Notes: a model not told the origin generated them from the letters alone. Counted from the first letter of the stretch, positions 17,314-28,100 are shown. The stretch is DNA of 64,000 bases from TMED14 sp003507115 (GCA_943787925.1 CALSOH010000002.1:434001-498000); one strand, 5' to 3'. Program-made: numbers and translations.

Positions 17314-18329
17314 CCTTGATCAAATAAACCTGTCTGGTTCGGCGCCTTACGCCCTAAATGCACGTAGGCCTTATCCATGGCCACCCGACCTCGGGGTGTG
17401 CGCGCGAGATAGCCCTCTTGAATCAAAAAGGGCTCATAAACCTCCTCCAGGGTTTCGGCCTGCTCGGAGACCGCCGTGGCCAATGTGTTTAACCCTACCG
17501 GACCGCCTTTGAACTTGTCGATCAAAGCAGACAAGATTTTATTATCCATATCATCCAAGCCGTGTTCATCGACTTCCAGCGCATCCATTCCAAATCGGGC
17601 AATGTCGAGATCCACTTTACCTTTCCCCTTGACTTGCGCAAAGTCTCGTAACCGACGCAACAAAGCGTTCGCAATCCGGGGGGTGCCACGGCTACGCCGC
17701 GCTACTTCAATCGCCGCGTTCGCATCCACTTCAATATTTAAAATCCCGGACGATCGCTCTACAATGGTGCTGAGCAGCTCCACTTTGTAATATTCCAGTC
17801 TCGCCGAGATTCCAAATCGGGCTCGCAAGGGCGCTGTGAGCATCCCAGATCGCGTGGTAGCTCCCACCAGAGTAAACGGTTTGAGGCCAATTTGGACCGA
17901 CCGCGCCGAGGGCCCACTCTCAATCATAATGTCTATGGAAAAATCCTCCATAGCGGAGTAGAGATATTCTTCCACCACGGGACTCAAGCGATGAATCTCA
18001 TCAATGAAGAGTACGTCGTTTTCCTCCAGGCTGGTCAGCAAGCCCGCCAAATCTCCTGGCTTGTCCAACACAGGGCCGCTGGTCATGCGCAATTGGCTGC
18101 CCAATTCATTGGCGAGGATGTGCGCCAAAGTGGTTTTGCCCAATCCGGGAGGCCCGTGTAGAAGAACGTGGTCCATGGCCTCGCCCCGTTGACGCGCAGC
18201 TTGAACGAAGATTTTAAGATTTTCCAAGACCTTCTCTTGCCCCGCAAAATCATCAAAGCGCGCAGGCCGAAGGCGCTGATCGGCATCCCCTTCGGGATTC
18301 ATTGCCTCTTCATCTACAAAGCGTGTCAT
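17310..18329 (-). CDS. ruvB: Holliday junction helicase RuvB
   Basis: A 339-residue AAA+ ATPase. The Walker A motif GPPGLGKT is at residues 59-66, Walker B is LFIDEIHRL, and the C-terminal winged helix is intact. RuvB hexamers drive branch migration on junctions held by RuvA. The start at 18329 lies 4 bases after a TAAATTTG promoter element, so the message probably begins at or very near the start codon. Confidence 0.97.
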   Translation of the reverse strand: MTRFVDEEAMNPEGDADQRLRPARFDDFAGQEKVLENLKIFVQAARQRGEAMDHVLLHGPPGLGKTTLAHILANELGSQLRMTSGPVLDKPGDLAGLLTSLEENDVLFIDEIHRLSPVVEEYLYSAMEDFSIDIMIESGPSARSVQIGLKPFTLVGATTRSGMLTAPLRARFGISARLEYYKVELLSTIVERSSGILNIEVDANAAIEVARRSRGTPRIANALLRRLRDFAQVKGKGKVDLDIARFGMDALEVDEHGLDDMDNKILSALIDKFKGGPVGLNTLATAVSEQAETLEEVYEPFLIQEGYLARTPRGRVAMDKAYVHLGRKAPNQTGLFDQG

Positions 18330-18333
18330 AAAA

Positions 18334-18341
18334 CAAATTTA
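18334..18341 (-). promoter_or_regulatory. Putative -7 element of ruvB, 4 bases before the start codon
   Basis: Perfect TAAATTTG on the minus strand; its last base is separated from the ruvB ATG (18329) by only 4 bases. It lies directly downstream of the coxA terminator hairpin. No -33 TTG at proper spacing was found. Confidence 0.45.
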
Positions 18342-18347
18342 AACGCA

Positions 18348-18373
18348 AAGAGCCGCCCCTTTGGGCGGCTCTT
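18348..18373 (-). terminator. Terminator of the act-cox respiratory operon
   Basis: An 11-bp perfect stem (AAGAGCCGCCC at 18348-18358 with GGGCGGCTCTT at 18363-18373) and a 4-base loop, 20 bases after the coxA stop. The T tail is short and interrupted (TTTGCGTTT). Confidence 0.75.
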
Positions 18374-18393
18374 AAAAGTCTTTGAACAATCCG

Positions 18394-20190
18394 TTAGTGC
18401 CCGACCTCTCCCTCTTTCAATGGAGTGTTTTGCGGGACAAAGTCCTCATCGTGACCCGGCTTGCTGTAGTCATAGGGCCAACGATATACCGAAGGGATTT
18501 CACCTGGCCAATTGCCATGCATATGCTCTACAGGGGCCGTCCACTCCAAGGTATTGGAGCGCCAAGGGTTTTGAGGCGCCTTGGGACCGCGCCACATGGA
18601 GTAGAAGAAATTGAAGATGAAAATCAACTGTGCAATTCCGCCAAGGATGGCGAACATGGAGATGATGACATTGATATCCTGCAACTCGTCGAAGATGGGG
18701 AACTCCGCATTGCTATAGTAGCGGCGGGGAAGGCCAGCTAATCCCGTGAAGTGCATGGGGAAAAACACCCCATAGGCTGAGATGAATGTCAACCAAAAGT
18801 GAATGTAGCCAAGGCCCTTGTTCATCATTCGGCGGTACATTTTAGGGAACCAGTGGTAGACGCCAGCGAACATTCCGAAGATGGCCGAGAGGCCCATTAC
18901 GATGTGGAAGTGAGCCACTACGAAGTAGGTATCGTGGACGTTGATATCCAATGCGGAGTCACCTAGGATAATACCTGTCAAGCCTCCTGCCACGAAGGTG
19001 CTCACCAAACCGATGGAGAACAACATGGCGGGAGTCAATTGAATATTTCCTTTCCACAGCGTAGTGATATAGTTGAAAGCTTTCACCGCGGAGGGGATAG
19101 CAATCAGCAAGGTCGTGAAGGTGAATACCGATCCCAAGAAGGGGTTCATACCTGTGATGAACATATGGTGTCCCCAAACGATGAAGGATAGGAAGGCAAT
19201 CGCCAGGATGGATCCAATCATCGCACGGTAGCCAAAGATGGGCTTGCGGGAATTGGTTGCAATCACTTCGGACGTGATTCCCAACGCAGGCAAGAGGATG
19301 ATGTATACCTCCGGGTGACCCAAGAACCAGAACAAGTGCTCGTAGAGGACGGGGCTTCCGCCCTCATTGTGCAAAAGTTCGCCCGCCACCATAATATCCG
19401 ACAGATAGAAGCTCGTTCCGAGCATACGGTCGAACATCAATAGCAAAGCAGCACTGAGCAATACGGGGAAGGACAACACACCTAAAATGGCGGTGACCAG
19501 GAAGGCCCAAATCGTCAAAGGCAAACGTGTCATAGCCATTCCCTTCGTACGAAGATTGATGATCGTCACGATATAGTTCAAAGACCCTAATAAGGATCCC
19601 GCAATGAATAGCGTCATGGAGATCAGCCACAGGGTCATGCCTGCCCCCGAACCCGGCATAGCCTGGGGAAGAGCGCTCAAGGGAGGATACACTGTCCACC
19701 CACCTGAAGCAGGTCCCGTCTCAACAAATAGAGACACCAACATGACTACCGAAGAGGCCGCGAAGAACCAATAGGACAACATGTTCAGGAAACCTGATGC
19801 CATGTCCCGTGCGCCAATTTGCAAGGGGATAAGGAGGTTCGAGAAGGTACCGGAAAGTCCTGCAGTCAAGACAAAGAAAACCATGATGGTTCCGTGAATC
19901 GTGACCAAGGCCAGGTACATATTAGGGTCCATTTGACCTTCTGGAGCCCACTTGCCTAAGAAGGTTTCGAGAATGGCAAACTTCTCATCCGGCCAAGCTA
20001 GTTGTAAACGGAAGAGCATAGACATAAATACACCTATGATTCCCATGAACATACCCGTGATTAGAAATTGCTTTCCAATCATTTTATGATCCTGCGAGAA
20101 GATGTACTTCGTCCAGAAGTTTTCTACGTGGTGCTCGTGATCGTGGTCGTGATCATGAGTGTGGTCGTTACCGTGTTCGTGCGAAGCCAT
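18394..20190 (-). CDS. coxA: Cytochrome c oxidase subunit I (heme-copper oxidase)
   Basis: A 598-residue, 12-helix heme-copper oxidase subunit. Visible key residues are a heme-ligand His in VTIHGTIMVFF, the Cu-B/Tyr motif GHPEVYIILLP, the Cu-B histidine pair in WGHHMF, and the heme-ligand pair in YFVVAHFHIVM. It reduces O2 to water and pumps protons. The N-terminus before the first helix is strongly histidine-rich (ten His within residues 4-21), which is not needed for catalysis and may bind copper or other metals. It is the last gene of the operon, followed by a terminator. Subunits III and IV are not in the window. Confidence 0.96.
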   Translation of the reverse strand: MASHEHGNDHTHDHDHDHEHHVENFWTKYIFSQDHKMIGKQFLITGMFMGIIGVFMSMLFRLQLAWPDEKFAILETFLGKWAPEGQMDPNMYLALVTIHGTIMVFFVLTAGLSGTFSNLLIPLQIGARDMASGFLNMLSYWFFAASSVVMLVSLFVETGPASGGWTVYPPLSALPQAMPGSGAGMTLWLISMTLFIAGSLLGSLNYIVTIINLRTKGMAMTRLPLTIWAFLVTAILGVLSFPVLLSAALLLMFDRMLGTSFYLSDIMVAGELLHNEGGSPVLYEHLFWFLGHPEVYIILLPALGITSEVIATNSRKPIFGYRAMIGSILAIAFLSFIVWGHHMFITGMNPFLGSVFTFTTLLIAIPSAVKAFNYITTLWKGNIQLTPAMLFSIGLVSTFVAGGLTGIILGDSALDINVHDTYFVVAHFHIVMGLSAIFGMFAGVYHWFPKMYRRMMNKGLGYIHFWLTFISAYGVFFPMHFTGLAGLPRRYYSNAEFPIFDELQDINVIISMFAILGGIAQLIFIFNFFYSMWRGPKAPQNPWRSNTLEWTAPVEHMHGNWPGEIPSVYRWPYDYSKPGHDEDFVPQNTPLKEGEVGH

Positions 20191-20216
20191 AGGGTTTCCC
20201 TTTTTAACGTCCTTGA

Positions 20217-21242
20217 TTAGAGAGTTTCAGCAATGGTCTTTTGTTCTTTGACCCAAGCGTCGTATTCCGCTTGCGTTTCCACAACAATATTCATTTGCAT
20301 GTTATAGTGGGCTGAGCCACAAATCTTATTACACAAAAGGAGGTAATCGTATTCATATAACTCCAAACCCTTTGCCTGGCGCAGGGCATTAATTCGAGAC
20401 ACCTTCCCTTGAACATTCGGGTCCTGGCGAATTTCTGCTGTTGTTACCGTAGGCGTGAACTGGAAATGCGTTTCCATACCGGGAACACAGTTCATCTGAG
20501 CACGGAAGTGAGGCATGTAGGCCGAGTGGATCACGTCCTGTGCTCGGAACTTGAAAAGGACCGGGCGGCCTACGGGTAAGTGAATTTCGGTCGCCAAGAA
20601 GTCGTCTGCACTGTTGGCATGGGTCGTGTCCACACCCACTGTATTGGCACCGCCTACCAACCTGACGTTGGCAAATCCGAGGGTGTTGTCTTCCCCGGAA
20701 TAGCGTACGGTCCATTTGAACTGCTGGGCGTACAATTCCACGACCATGGGTTCTTCATCATTTTTAGGGTTCATAACGTTAGCCCACGTTGTTAACCCGT
20801 AAATAATTAAAACCGCCAAAACAACCGCAGGCACAAAGGTCCAGATGAACTCCAAACGATTGTTGTGTTCATAGTACGTGGCTTGACCATCCTTACGGCC
20901 CCGGTATTTGTAGGCGAAATAAAAGAGGATGGGCTGAATCAAGATGAACATCACGATGATCATCCACATAGAGATATCCCACAAGCGATCAATTTCCACG
21001 CCATGCAAGGAGGAAGGTCGGGGTAACATGATTTCACCCCATTCCGCCATCATCCAGAAGAAGGACACAATGAGACCAATTCCAAAGAGCAACATCAACC
21101 GACCCTGGGTGTTGTTGTCTTTATCCGTCACCTCATATTCGCGCTCTTGACGAACTTTAGCCGAAAGCTCGTAGATGCGCATGATTTGTGCGGCCGCGAA
21201 TACGGCCAGAAAGAGCACAATAACCATCAAAAGACCGGTCAT
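20217..21242 (-). CDS. coxB: Cytochrome c oxidase subunit II
   Basis: A 341-residue protein with an extra N-terminal helix (residues 1-20), two further helices at about 50-70 and 90-115 and 130-155, and a periplasmic cupredoxin domain. The Cu-A site is seen as CNKICGSAHYNM near the C-terminus, with the upstream His in DVIHSAYMPHFR. The subunit takes electrons from the cytochrome c of the alternative complex III. It sits 11 bases behind actF and 26 bases before coxA. Confidence 0.95.
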   Translation of the reverse strand: MTGLLMVIVLFLAVFAAAQIMRIYELSAKVRQEREYEVTDKDNNTQGRLMLLFGIGLIVSFFWMMAEWGEIMLPRPSSLHGVEIDRLWDISMWMIIVMFILIQPILFYFAYKYRGRKDGQATYYEHNNRLEFIWTFVPAVVLAVLIIYGLTTWANVMNPKNDEEPMVVELYAQQFKWTVRYSGEDNTLGFANVRLVGGANTVGVDTTHANSADDFLATEIHLPVGRPVLFKFRAQDVIHSAYMPHFRAQMNCVPGMETHFQFTPTVTTAEIRQDPNVQGKVSRINALRQAKGLELYEYDYLLLCNKICGSAHYNMQMNIVVETQAEYDAWVKEQKTIAETL

Positions 21243-21253
21243 ATCAGAGAATA

Positions 21254-22693
21254 TTATTGGTGGAACAATTTACTTTCATGAATCAAGGCATGGTTCTTCA
21301 TGCGCAAGGGCGCCGCAGCGAGATTGCGCTGAACCACATAGAGGAGTAGACCTGCGTAGAATAAGAATCCACCCATTTCTACCCAACCAAATCCATAATG
21401 GTATCCTACACTACCCGGCATAATCATGATGTAGTGATCCATCCAGTGGCCGGCCAGAACAAATACTGCCGCCATCAAGATAAAGCCCATAATGCGTTTG
21501 GAATCACGGGACATAAGGACCAATACAGGCATGATAAAGTTGAATACCACCATCGTAATGAAGAGCGGTTTGAATTCGCCAAATCGCGCCATGTAGTAAG
21601 GTACTTCCTCCGGAATATTTGCGTACCAAATCAACATGTACTGCGAGAACCACAAGTAGGTCCAGAACACAGAGAAGGCAAACATGAACTTACCCAAGTC
21701 GTGCTGGTGGTTGTCATTGACCCAAGGCAAGTAGTTATTGATGCGGAGGAACATGACCAAGACGTTCAATACCGTCAATGCGGTAACGAACATTCCAGCA
21801 AAGGTGTACCAACCAAACAAGGTAGAAAACCAGTGGGTATCGATGGACATGATCCAATCCCATGCACTGGTAGAGCTCGTCACCGCATATAGAACGATGA
21901 AGGTAGCGGCTAATTTACGCTGGGTAAAAAACATCGTCTGGCCCTCAGGCAACTGATCTTCTTTCAATGAGTTCCGGCGTAGCAAGTAGGCAGCACCCGC
22001 CCAGATGACGAAGTAAGCTACCGTACGCAGGGTAAAGAAACCGTCATTGAGGTATCCCTCTTTCCCCGCTATGAGCGAATCATAATTCGGGCTCGCCGGA
22101 TCCATGATTCCATCCTGCATCCAATGCCACACATGGTGCATACCCATGGTGCCTGTAATGACCAAGAAAAGCATGCCGAGTAAGGGTATACCCACAAATA
22201 GAGCCACAGCTTCCATAACGCGAAGGATACCCGCAGACCATCCTGCCTGGGCGGCGTATTGAATGGCCAAGAAAAATAGGGTACCAATACCGATACCCAT
22301 GAAGAAAATGGTATTGACAAGGAAGGCTGCCCAGGGGCGATTGGCCGCGCCATGGTCTTCATGACCGCCGTGGCCTTCCGCATGCGCTCCGTGCGTATCC
22401 GCCGCGTGGCCTTCCTCCGCATGGTCGGCATGTGCTTCTTCCGCGTGAGCCTCCTCCGCATGAGTCGCTTCTGCATGGCTGTCCTCTGCGTGGACATCTG
22501 CCGCATGCGATTCTTCCCCATGGGTTGCTACCGCATGGTCCGCATGCGCTTCCGTCGCGTGGGCGTCGTGGCTTGTTGCCTCGTCGTGCCCACCCGTGTT
22601 GAAACCAATCACCATCATGACCAAGCCCACCAATGTGAGCGCGGTGGCGAAAAGTTTGGCCTTTTTAGTAAATACAAACATGGTTGTTGGCAT
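21254..22693 (-). CDS. actF: Alternative complex III subunit ActF with histidine-rich loop
   Basis: A 479-residue polytopic membrane protein matching the quinol:cytochrome c oxidoreductase membrane subunit of flavobacterial alternative complex III, by sequence pattern and by position after actE and before coxB. After a first helix (about residues 12-31), residues 36-114 form an extraordinary insert of 19 His among Ala, Glu and Asp, built of repeated HAE/HAD-like units (DNA 22352-22588). The remaining helices follow from residue 120. The insert probably projects from the membrane and could bind metal. ATG at 22693 and at 22681 are both possible starts. Confidence 0.88.
   Translation of the reverse strand: MPTTMFVFTKKAKLFATALTLVGLVMMVIGFNTGGHDEATSHDAHATEAHADHAVATHGEESHAADVHAEDSHAEATHAEEAHAEEAHADHAEEGHAADTHGAHAEGHGGHEDHGAANRPWAAFLVNTIFFMGIGIGTLFFLAIQYAAQAGWSAGILRVMEAVALFVGIPLLGMLFLVITGTMGMHHVWHWMQDGIMDPASPNYDSLIAGKEGYLNDGFFTLRTVAYFVIWAGAAYLLRRNSLKEDQLPEGQTMFFTQRKLAATFIVLYAVTSSTSAWDWIMSIDTHWFSTLFGWYTFAGMFVTALTVLNVLVMFLRINNYLPWVNDNHQHDLGKFMFAFSVFWTYLWFSQYMLIWYANIPEEVPYYMARFGEFKPLFITMVVFNFIMPVLVLMSRDSKRIMGFILMAAVFVLAGHWMDHYIMIMPGSVGYHYGFGWVEMGGFLFYAGLLLYVVQRNLAAAPLRMKNHALIHESKLFHQ
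22352..22588 (-). repeat. Degenerate trinucleotide-scale repeats coding the His/Ala/acidic loop of ActF
   Basis: About 237 bases rich in CGCATG-like units on plus, coding imperfect three- to five-residue repeats ending in His. Such repeats are prone to copy-number change. Confidence 0.7.
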
Positions 22694-22699
22694 TTGAAA

Positions 22700-23287
22700 T
22701 TAGGCAGCGGGCTCTACGGGAGCGGCCGTTGCGGATTGATCTTGGCGAAGCTTCATCACGTACTTGATGATTTTCCAACGCTCTTCATACGTCAGTTGGG
22801 AAGCGTGGGATCCCATATTATTTTTTCCATGCATGATTACATGGTAAATGCTTCCGGGCGTGATATCTGGAAGGCGGTCCGCGCCATAGCCAGGAATACC
22901 TAGAATTTTCTCCCGCTCCATGAGAATGCCATTGCCGTCGCCTTTTTCGCCATGGCAGTGTGAACAAAATTGACCGTACAGCTCCTTCCCTGCTTCTGCA
23001 TCCAACTCCGCAAAATACGCAGGTACAGCGGCATTGTTCTTTGAAGCTTCGTAGCCTTCGTTTGAATTGGGGAGGTCGTAGGGTACATAGCCGCGAGCGA
23101 CCGTGCCTTCTACGGGTAATTGCGCAGAAGTTCCTTGTGCCGTATTGGCGGCGACTTCGTACGTCTCCAAAGAAGGGGAGCGGTACATGTCATCCATGTA
23201 GGTATACCCGGGGGTCGATTTATCCGAGTTGCACGCAGTCATCACACCGAGTGCACACATAGCGGAAAGAAGGATTCCTTTTTTCAT
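22700..23287 (-). CDS. actE: Alternative complex III monoheme cytochrome c subunit ActE
   Basis: A 195-residue lipoprotein cytochrome c. Starting at ATG 23287 gives a lipobox ending at Cys19 (GVMTAC); a longer in-frame start 24 bases upstream would add residues before the signal. The single heme-binding motif is CSHCH, with a likely Met axial ligand in the KNNMGSHASQL region. It passes electrons from the complex toward the oxidase. The operon position, 4 bases after actD, agrees with the family. Confidence 0.92.
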   Translation of the reverse strand: MKKGILLSAMCALGVMTACNSDKSTPGYTYMDDMYRSPSLETYEVAANTAQGTSAQLPVEGTVARGYVPYDLPNSNEGYEASKNNAAVPAYFAELDAEAGKELYGQFCSHCHGEKGDGNGILMEREKILGIPGYGADRLPDITPGSIYHVIMHGKNNMGSHASQLTYEERWKIIKYVMKLRQDQSATAAPVEPAA

Positions 23288-23291
23288 GGGA

Positions 23292-23810
23292 TTAAGCTTC
23301 AGCAATTTCAATAGCTCCTGTCTCTTTCAGTGCATCAACCACGCCTTCACCTGCCGCCACTTCAATCATGAAGTGGTGGTCCGTGGTGCGAGGGTCCGGA
23401 TTCTGAGGGGCTGCTCCAGGGTACAGTTTGTTGATGATCATAAACGTCCAAACCATCAAGTGGGCCGCAAAGAAGACCGTCAATTCGAACATGATGGGCA
23501 CAAAGGCGGGCATGTTCATCCCCCAGGTCATCGAGGGCTTGCCGCCGATGTTTTGGGGCCAATCGATATTCATCATGTACGATGTAATCAGAATAGCGAC
23601 GGTCAGACCAATTAAGCCATACATGAATGCCGCCATCGCAATGCGCGTCTCTTTCAATCCCATGGCCTTGTCCAAGCCGTGGATGGGAAAGGGAGAATAC
23701 ACTTCCTTGACCTTAATGCCTTTTCCGCGCAGGTTCTTGACCGCATCCAAGACGACATCATCGTCTAGATAGAGCGCGCGTACAACCGGGGTATGCTCAG
23801 TGTGCGCCAT
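23292..23810 (-). CDS. actD: Alternative complex III subunit ActD (DUF3341)
   Basis: A 172-residue inner-membrane protein of the DUF3341 family with two helices (about residues 58-80 and 103-128) and an N-terminal domain on one side (VYSPFPIHGLDKAMG is the typical segment). It is a structural subunit without cofactors. Its start overlaps the 3' end of actC by 14 bases. Confidence 0.92.
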   Translation of the reverse strand: MAHTEHTPVVRALYLDDDVVLDAVKNLRGKGIKVKEVYSPFPIHGLDKAMGLKETRIAMAAFMYGLIGLTVAILITSYMMNIDWPQNIGGKPSMTWGMNMPAFVPIMFELTVFFAAHLMVWTFMIINKLYPGAAPQNPDPRTTDHHFMIEVAAGEGVVDALKETGAIEIAEA

Positions 23811-25185
23811 GAGGATCGTGGTGTTTTTTCTGGGATTCTCCAGAAGATTTAAGGATAGTCTTCAATTCAGCTTGGGCGATGACCGGGAAGGTGCGCGCAT
23901 ACAAGAGGAACAGAACGAAGAAGAAGCCAATGGTTCCGATAAAGATGCCGATATCCACGAAGGTGGGAGAGAACATGCTCCAGCTAGAAGGCAAGTAATC
24001 GCGGTGCAAGGATGTCACGATAATGACGAAGCGCTCAAACCACATACCAATGTTCACCACGATGGAGATCAAGAAGGTGAAGATTAAGTTGGTCCGGAGT
24101 TTCTTGAACCACATGAACTGCGGAGAGAATACGTTGCAGGTCATCATGGACCAGTAGGCCCACCAATAGGGACCTGTCGCACGGTTTAGGAAGGCATATT
24201 GTTCATATTCTACTCCGGAGTACCAGGCGATGAAGAGCTCGGTGATGTAGGCGACACCTACAATCGAGCCCGTGACCATGATCACGATGTTCATCATTTC
24301 AATGTGCTGGATCGTGATGTAGTCCTCCATCTTGAAGATCTTTCGGACAATCAACAACAAGGTTTGCACCATGGCAAATCCCGAGAAGATAGCACCCGCC
24401 ACGAAGTAGGGGGGGAAGATGGTGGTATGCCAACCGGGAATGATTGAAGTGGCAAAGTCCATCGATACGATCGTGTGCACAGAAAGTACCAGTGGCGTGG
24501 CCAATCCAGCCAAAACCAAGGAAACTTCCTCAAAACGCTGCCACGCTTTAGCCTTACCTCCCCAACCAAAGGAAAGGATGCGGTAGATGTGCTTTTGGAC
24601 AGGATTAATCGCCCGGTCGCGAATCATCGCGAAGTCAGGAATCAAGCCGGTATACCAGAACACAGTCGAAACCGTCAAGTACGTCGAGATGGCGAAAACG
24701 TCCCACAACAGTGGAGAGTTGAAGTTAACCCACAGCGAACCATACTGGTTCGGGAAAGGGAATACCCAATAGGCCATCCATATACGGCCCATGTGAATCA
24801 AGGGGAACAAACCTGCCTGAATGACCGAGAAGATGGTCATCGCCTCCGCAGAACGGTTGATGGCCATACGCCACTTTTGACGGAACAACAAGAGGACCGC
24901 CGAGATCAGCGTACCCGCGTGACCAATACCGACCCACCAAACGAAGTTGGTGATGTCCCACGCCCATCCTACCGTCTTGTTTAGACCCCAGACCCCGATA
25001 CCCGTTCCGATGGTATACATGATGCAGCCTACGCCCCAGAGGAACATGACCAGCGAAATCGAAAAGACGATCCACCACGCTTTCGGGGCAGCGGTTTCTA
25101 CAGGACGAGCCACATCCACGGTGATGTCCTTGTAGGACTTATCCCCTAGAATAAGTGGTTCGCGTACGTTTGATTCGTAATGCAT
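23797..25185 (-). CDS. actC: Alternative complex III quinol-binding membrane subunit ActC (NrfD-like)
   Basis: A 462-residue NrfD/PsrC-type membrane protein with about ten helices; FVWWVGIGHAGTLISAVLLL is characteristic of the quinol-site region. It receives electrons from menaquinol and passes them to the iron-sulfur subunit ActB. It ends in a His-rich tail (KKHHDPHGAH), a third histidine-rich element in this operon. The gene lies 14 bases after actB. Confidence 0.94.
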   Translation of the reverse strand: MHYESNVREPLILGDKSYKDITVDVARPVETAAPKAWWIVFSISLVMFLWGVGCIMYTIGTGIGVWGLNKTVGWAWDITNFVWWVGIGHAGTLISAVLLLFRQKWRMAINRSAEAMTIFSVIQAGLFPLIHMGRIWMAYWVFPFPNQYGSLWVNFNSPLLWDVFAISTYLTVSTVFWYTGLIPDFAMIRDRAINPVQKHIYRILSFGWGGKAKAWQRFEEVSLVLAGLATPLVLSVHTIVSMDFATSIIPGWHTTIFPPYFVAGAIFSGFAMVQTLLLIVRKIFKMEDYITIQHIEMMNIVIMVTGSIVGVAYITELFIAWYSGVEYEQYAFLNRATGPYWWAYWSMMTCNVFSPQFMWFKKLRTNLIFTFLISIVVNIGMWFERFVIIVTSLHRDYLPSSWSMFSPTFVDIGIFIGTIGFFFVLFLLYARTFPVIAQAELKTILKSSGESQKKHHDPHGAH

Positions 25186-25199
25186 AATTCGCGAGAGTT

Positions 25200-28100
25200 T
25201 TAGGCGCGGTTGCGAACTTTAGTTTGATAGAAGACAGAAGGTTGCGTACCTACTTCCTCGAGGAGGTGGTAAGAACGTGCGTCGTTTTTGGCTACTTGCA
25301 CTCGGCTTCCTGCCGTGTTCACGTCGCCAAAGGTGATGGCTCCCGTATCACACGCCTGCGCACAAGCCGTGGTAAAGGCGCCGTCTGCCAGCGGCTCACC
25401 CGCTTTCTTGGCCTCCAGCTTGCCGTATTGGATACGTTGGATACACATGGTACACTTCTCCATGACACCACGCGAACGAACCGTGACATCCGGATTCAAG
25501 ACCATGCGACCGTAATCATCTTGGGCAGGGTTCACCGAAGTGAAGCGCTCGTTTTTCTGGTAGTTGAACCAGTTGAAGCGGCGCACCTTGTACGGACAGT
25601 TGTTCGCGCAATAGCGCGTACCGATACAGCGGTTGTAGGCCATATGGTTCAAGCCCTCGCGAGAGTGCACCGTAGCTCCTACGGGACAAACCGTCTCACA
25701 GGGCGCGTGGTTACAGTGTTGACACATCACGGGCTGGAAGACCACATCGGGGCTTTCCCCGGGAACTTCCATGGCCGCATACATGTCGATGCCCCCTAAG
25801 TTCTCCTCATCAGCACGATCCTTCGACATGTCCGAAGAATAGTAGCGGTCGATGCGCAACCAGTGCATATCACGGAAATTGCGTATCTCTTGCTTACCCA
25901 CCACGGGAACGTTGTTCTCCAGGTGGCAGGCAATGACGCAAGCGCCACAACCCGTACAGCTGTTGAGGTCGATACTCATGTTCCACATGTGCATCGTTTC
26001 GTGATCGTGATTCGTCCACAAGTTGGCATCGTTGGCCGAAACCGTACCGTCCATCGTGTGGAAAGTGGGCTTTTCGTTCCAGCTTTGGCCAGATTGGTCC
26101 GCCATGTAGTCCGCCAAGGTTACTTCATTGACAATCTTGCGGCCCATCATGGTGTTGCCCAGCTGGGTTGAGGCAAACTCGTGCTCACCTTCTTGAACCG
26201 TGATGCTCACAACACCCGAACCTTGAGGCAGGTTCAGTGCATAGGCATTCACACCCAGGCCATCTGCCACCCGGCCTGCTGACGTGCGTCCGTAGCCCAC
26301 TGCGAGGCCAAAAGTGCCTTGTGCTTGACCCGGTTGAATCAACGCAGGAACATTTTCCAAGGTATAGTCGCCCGCTTTCAGCGTAACGAGGCTACCATTC
26401 AGGGCCCCGTCGGATTGCGTTTCATTGACAATGCCCAAGGCCAACGCATCTTTCGCGCTCACCGTGATATAATTGTCCCACGCAGCGCGAGAAATTGGGT
26501 CGGGCAATTCGTGCAACCATGGATTGTTGGACTGATTTCCGGCACCCACGGTTTTTTGGTACAAGGCCAATTCAAAATCACCGCCTTGCATCTTGGTCGC
26601 CGTCTTCGCGGCTTCCGAAGCACCCGCCATCGCGCGTGTCGCGGCCTCCGAAGCGCTCGCGGAACTGGATGCAGACACCGTAGCACCTCCATCGTGTAAT
26701 GTCTGTGACCAGCTCAATCCTTTCGCTGCCACCGTGGCCTTGACCCAGTCTTTGGCGGACTTGGTCTCACCGACCAAGCTGCCCAAAACCTCGATGGCAG
26801 GCTTGCTATTGAACAACGGACGAATTGTGGGTTGGGATACGGCCAACTCCGTGGAGATTGGCATGAAGTCCGCCCAAGATTCGAGGTAGTGAGGGACCGG
26901 TGCTGCCGCGCCACACAGGCTGGCTGTTTCGTCCAAGCGATCCGTGAGGCTCAAACTGTAGTCTACTTTGGCCATGGCTTCGGCAAAGCCTGGGCGCACG
27001 TAGGCGGGATTCGCACCGACCAGTACCATCGTACCGACCGAACCAGCCTTCATGTCCGCCATGGTATTGGCCAAAGAGCGGTCATTGCCCGAACGGATGA
27101 AAATGGGTTGATCCACACGCAACGTGGTGCCGAGGTTGCCCAAGGCCGCATTCACTGCCGCGGCTAGGTGTGCATTCGCTCCAGAGTTTCCGCCCACCAT
27201 CACGATGGAACGTCCTTTCGCGGCGACCAATTCCTTGGAAACCGTATCCATAGCAGACTGCACCGCCGCGGACAAGGCGCCCACCGTCAGGTTGCTGCCC
27301 GATACTTTGTTGTATACGTAGGCCAACGCACTTCCGACTTCGGAAGGCTTGATTTTGATGCGCTTATCGGCATTGGCACCTGACAAGCTCAGGTTCGATT
27401 CCACTTGAATGTGGCGCAGCATACCTTGGCCTGGCTTGCGGCGATCCGCAAACGCCTTGGACATCTGCTGAGCCGTCGAGCCATTCAAGAAGTCTTCGCC
27501 AAATGACACGACGAGATCTGCACCGGCGAAGTCGACCGTGGGTAGCGCACGAGCGCCGGTCAAGGCCTCCCAAACGTCGAGGACTTCGGACGAAGAGACC
27601 GCATCGATTTCGACGTGATTAAAGTTGTTGTAGTTCTGGCGCAAAGAAGCGATCAGGCTCTTAAAGGAAGGGCTGAACACGCTCCCCGTGACGAGGACAA
27701 ATTGCTTGCCAGATGTGACCGAAGCGGCAACGGCTTCCTTGAGGTCGCCCTCAATGGTAGACCAATCCGTTTCAACACCCGCTTTAACAGGTTGACGCAA
27801 GCGCGCCGAATCGTACAAAGACAAGACGCTCGCTTGGGCACGGCCGTTGGTACCGCGGTTGAAGCGTCCCTCGTCACCAGGCTCAATTTTGATGGGACGG
27901 CCTTCGCGCGTCTTCACCAGAACAGAAGCAAAATCCTGACCATCGGTATACGCTGACGCGTAGTACGTCGGCATACCGGGCGTCAAGCTATCCGGCTTCA
28001 CGACGTAGGGAATGCTCTCTACAATGGGAGACTCACACGCTGCCAACGTAGCCGCAGCGGTCGAGAATCCCAAATATTTCAAGAAATCTCGACGGGAAGT

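Noticed and set aside
22352..22588. Repeats in actF considered as a CRISPR-like or minisatellite array
   Set aside because: Units are short, imperfect, in frame and coding; there are no spacers of regular length.
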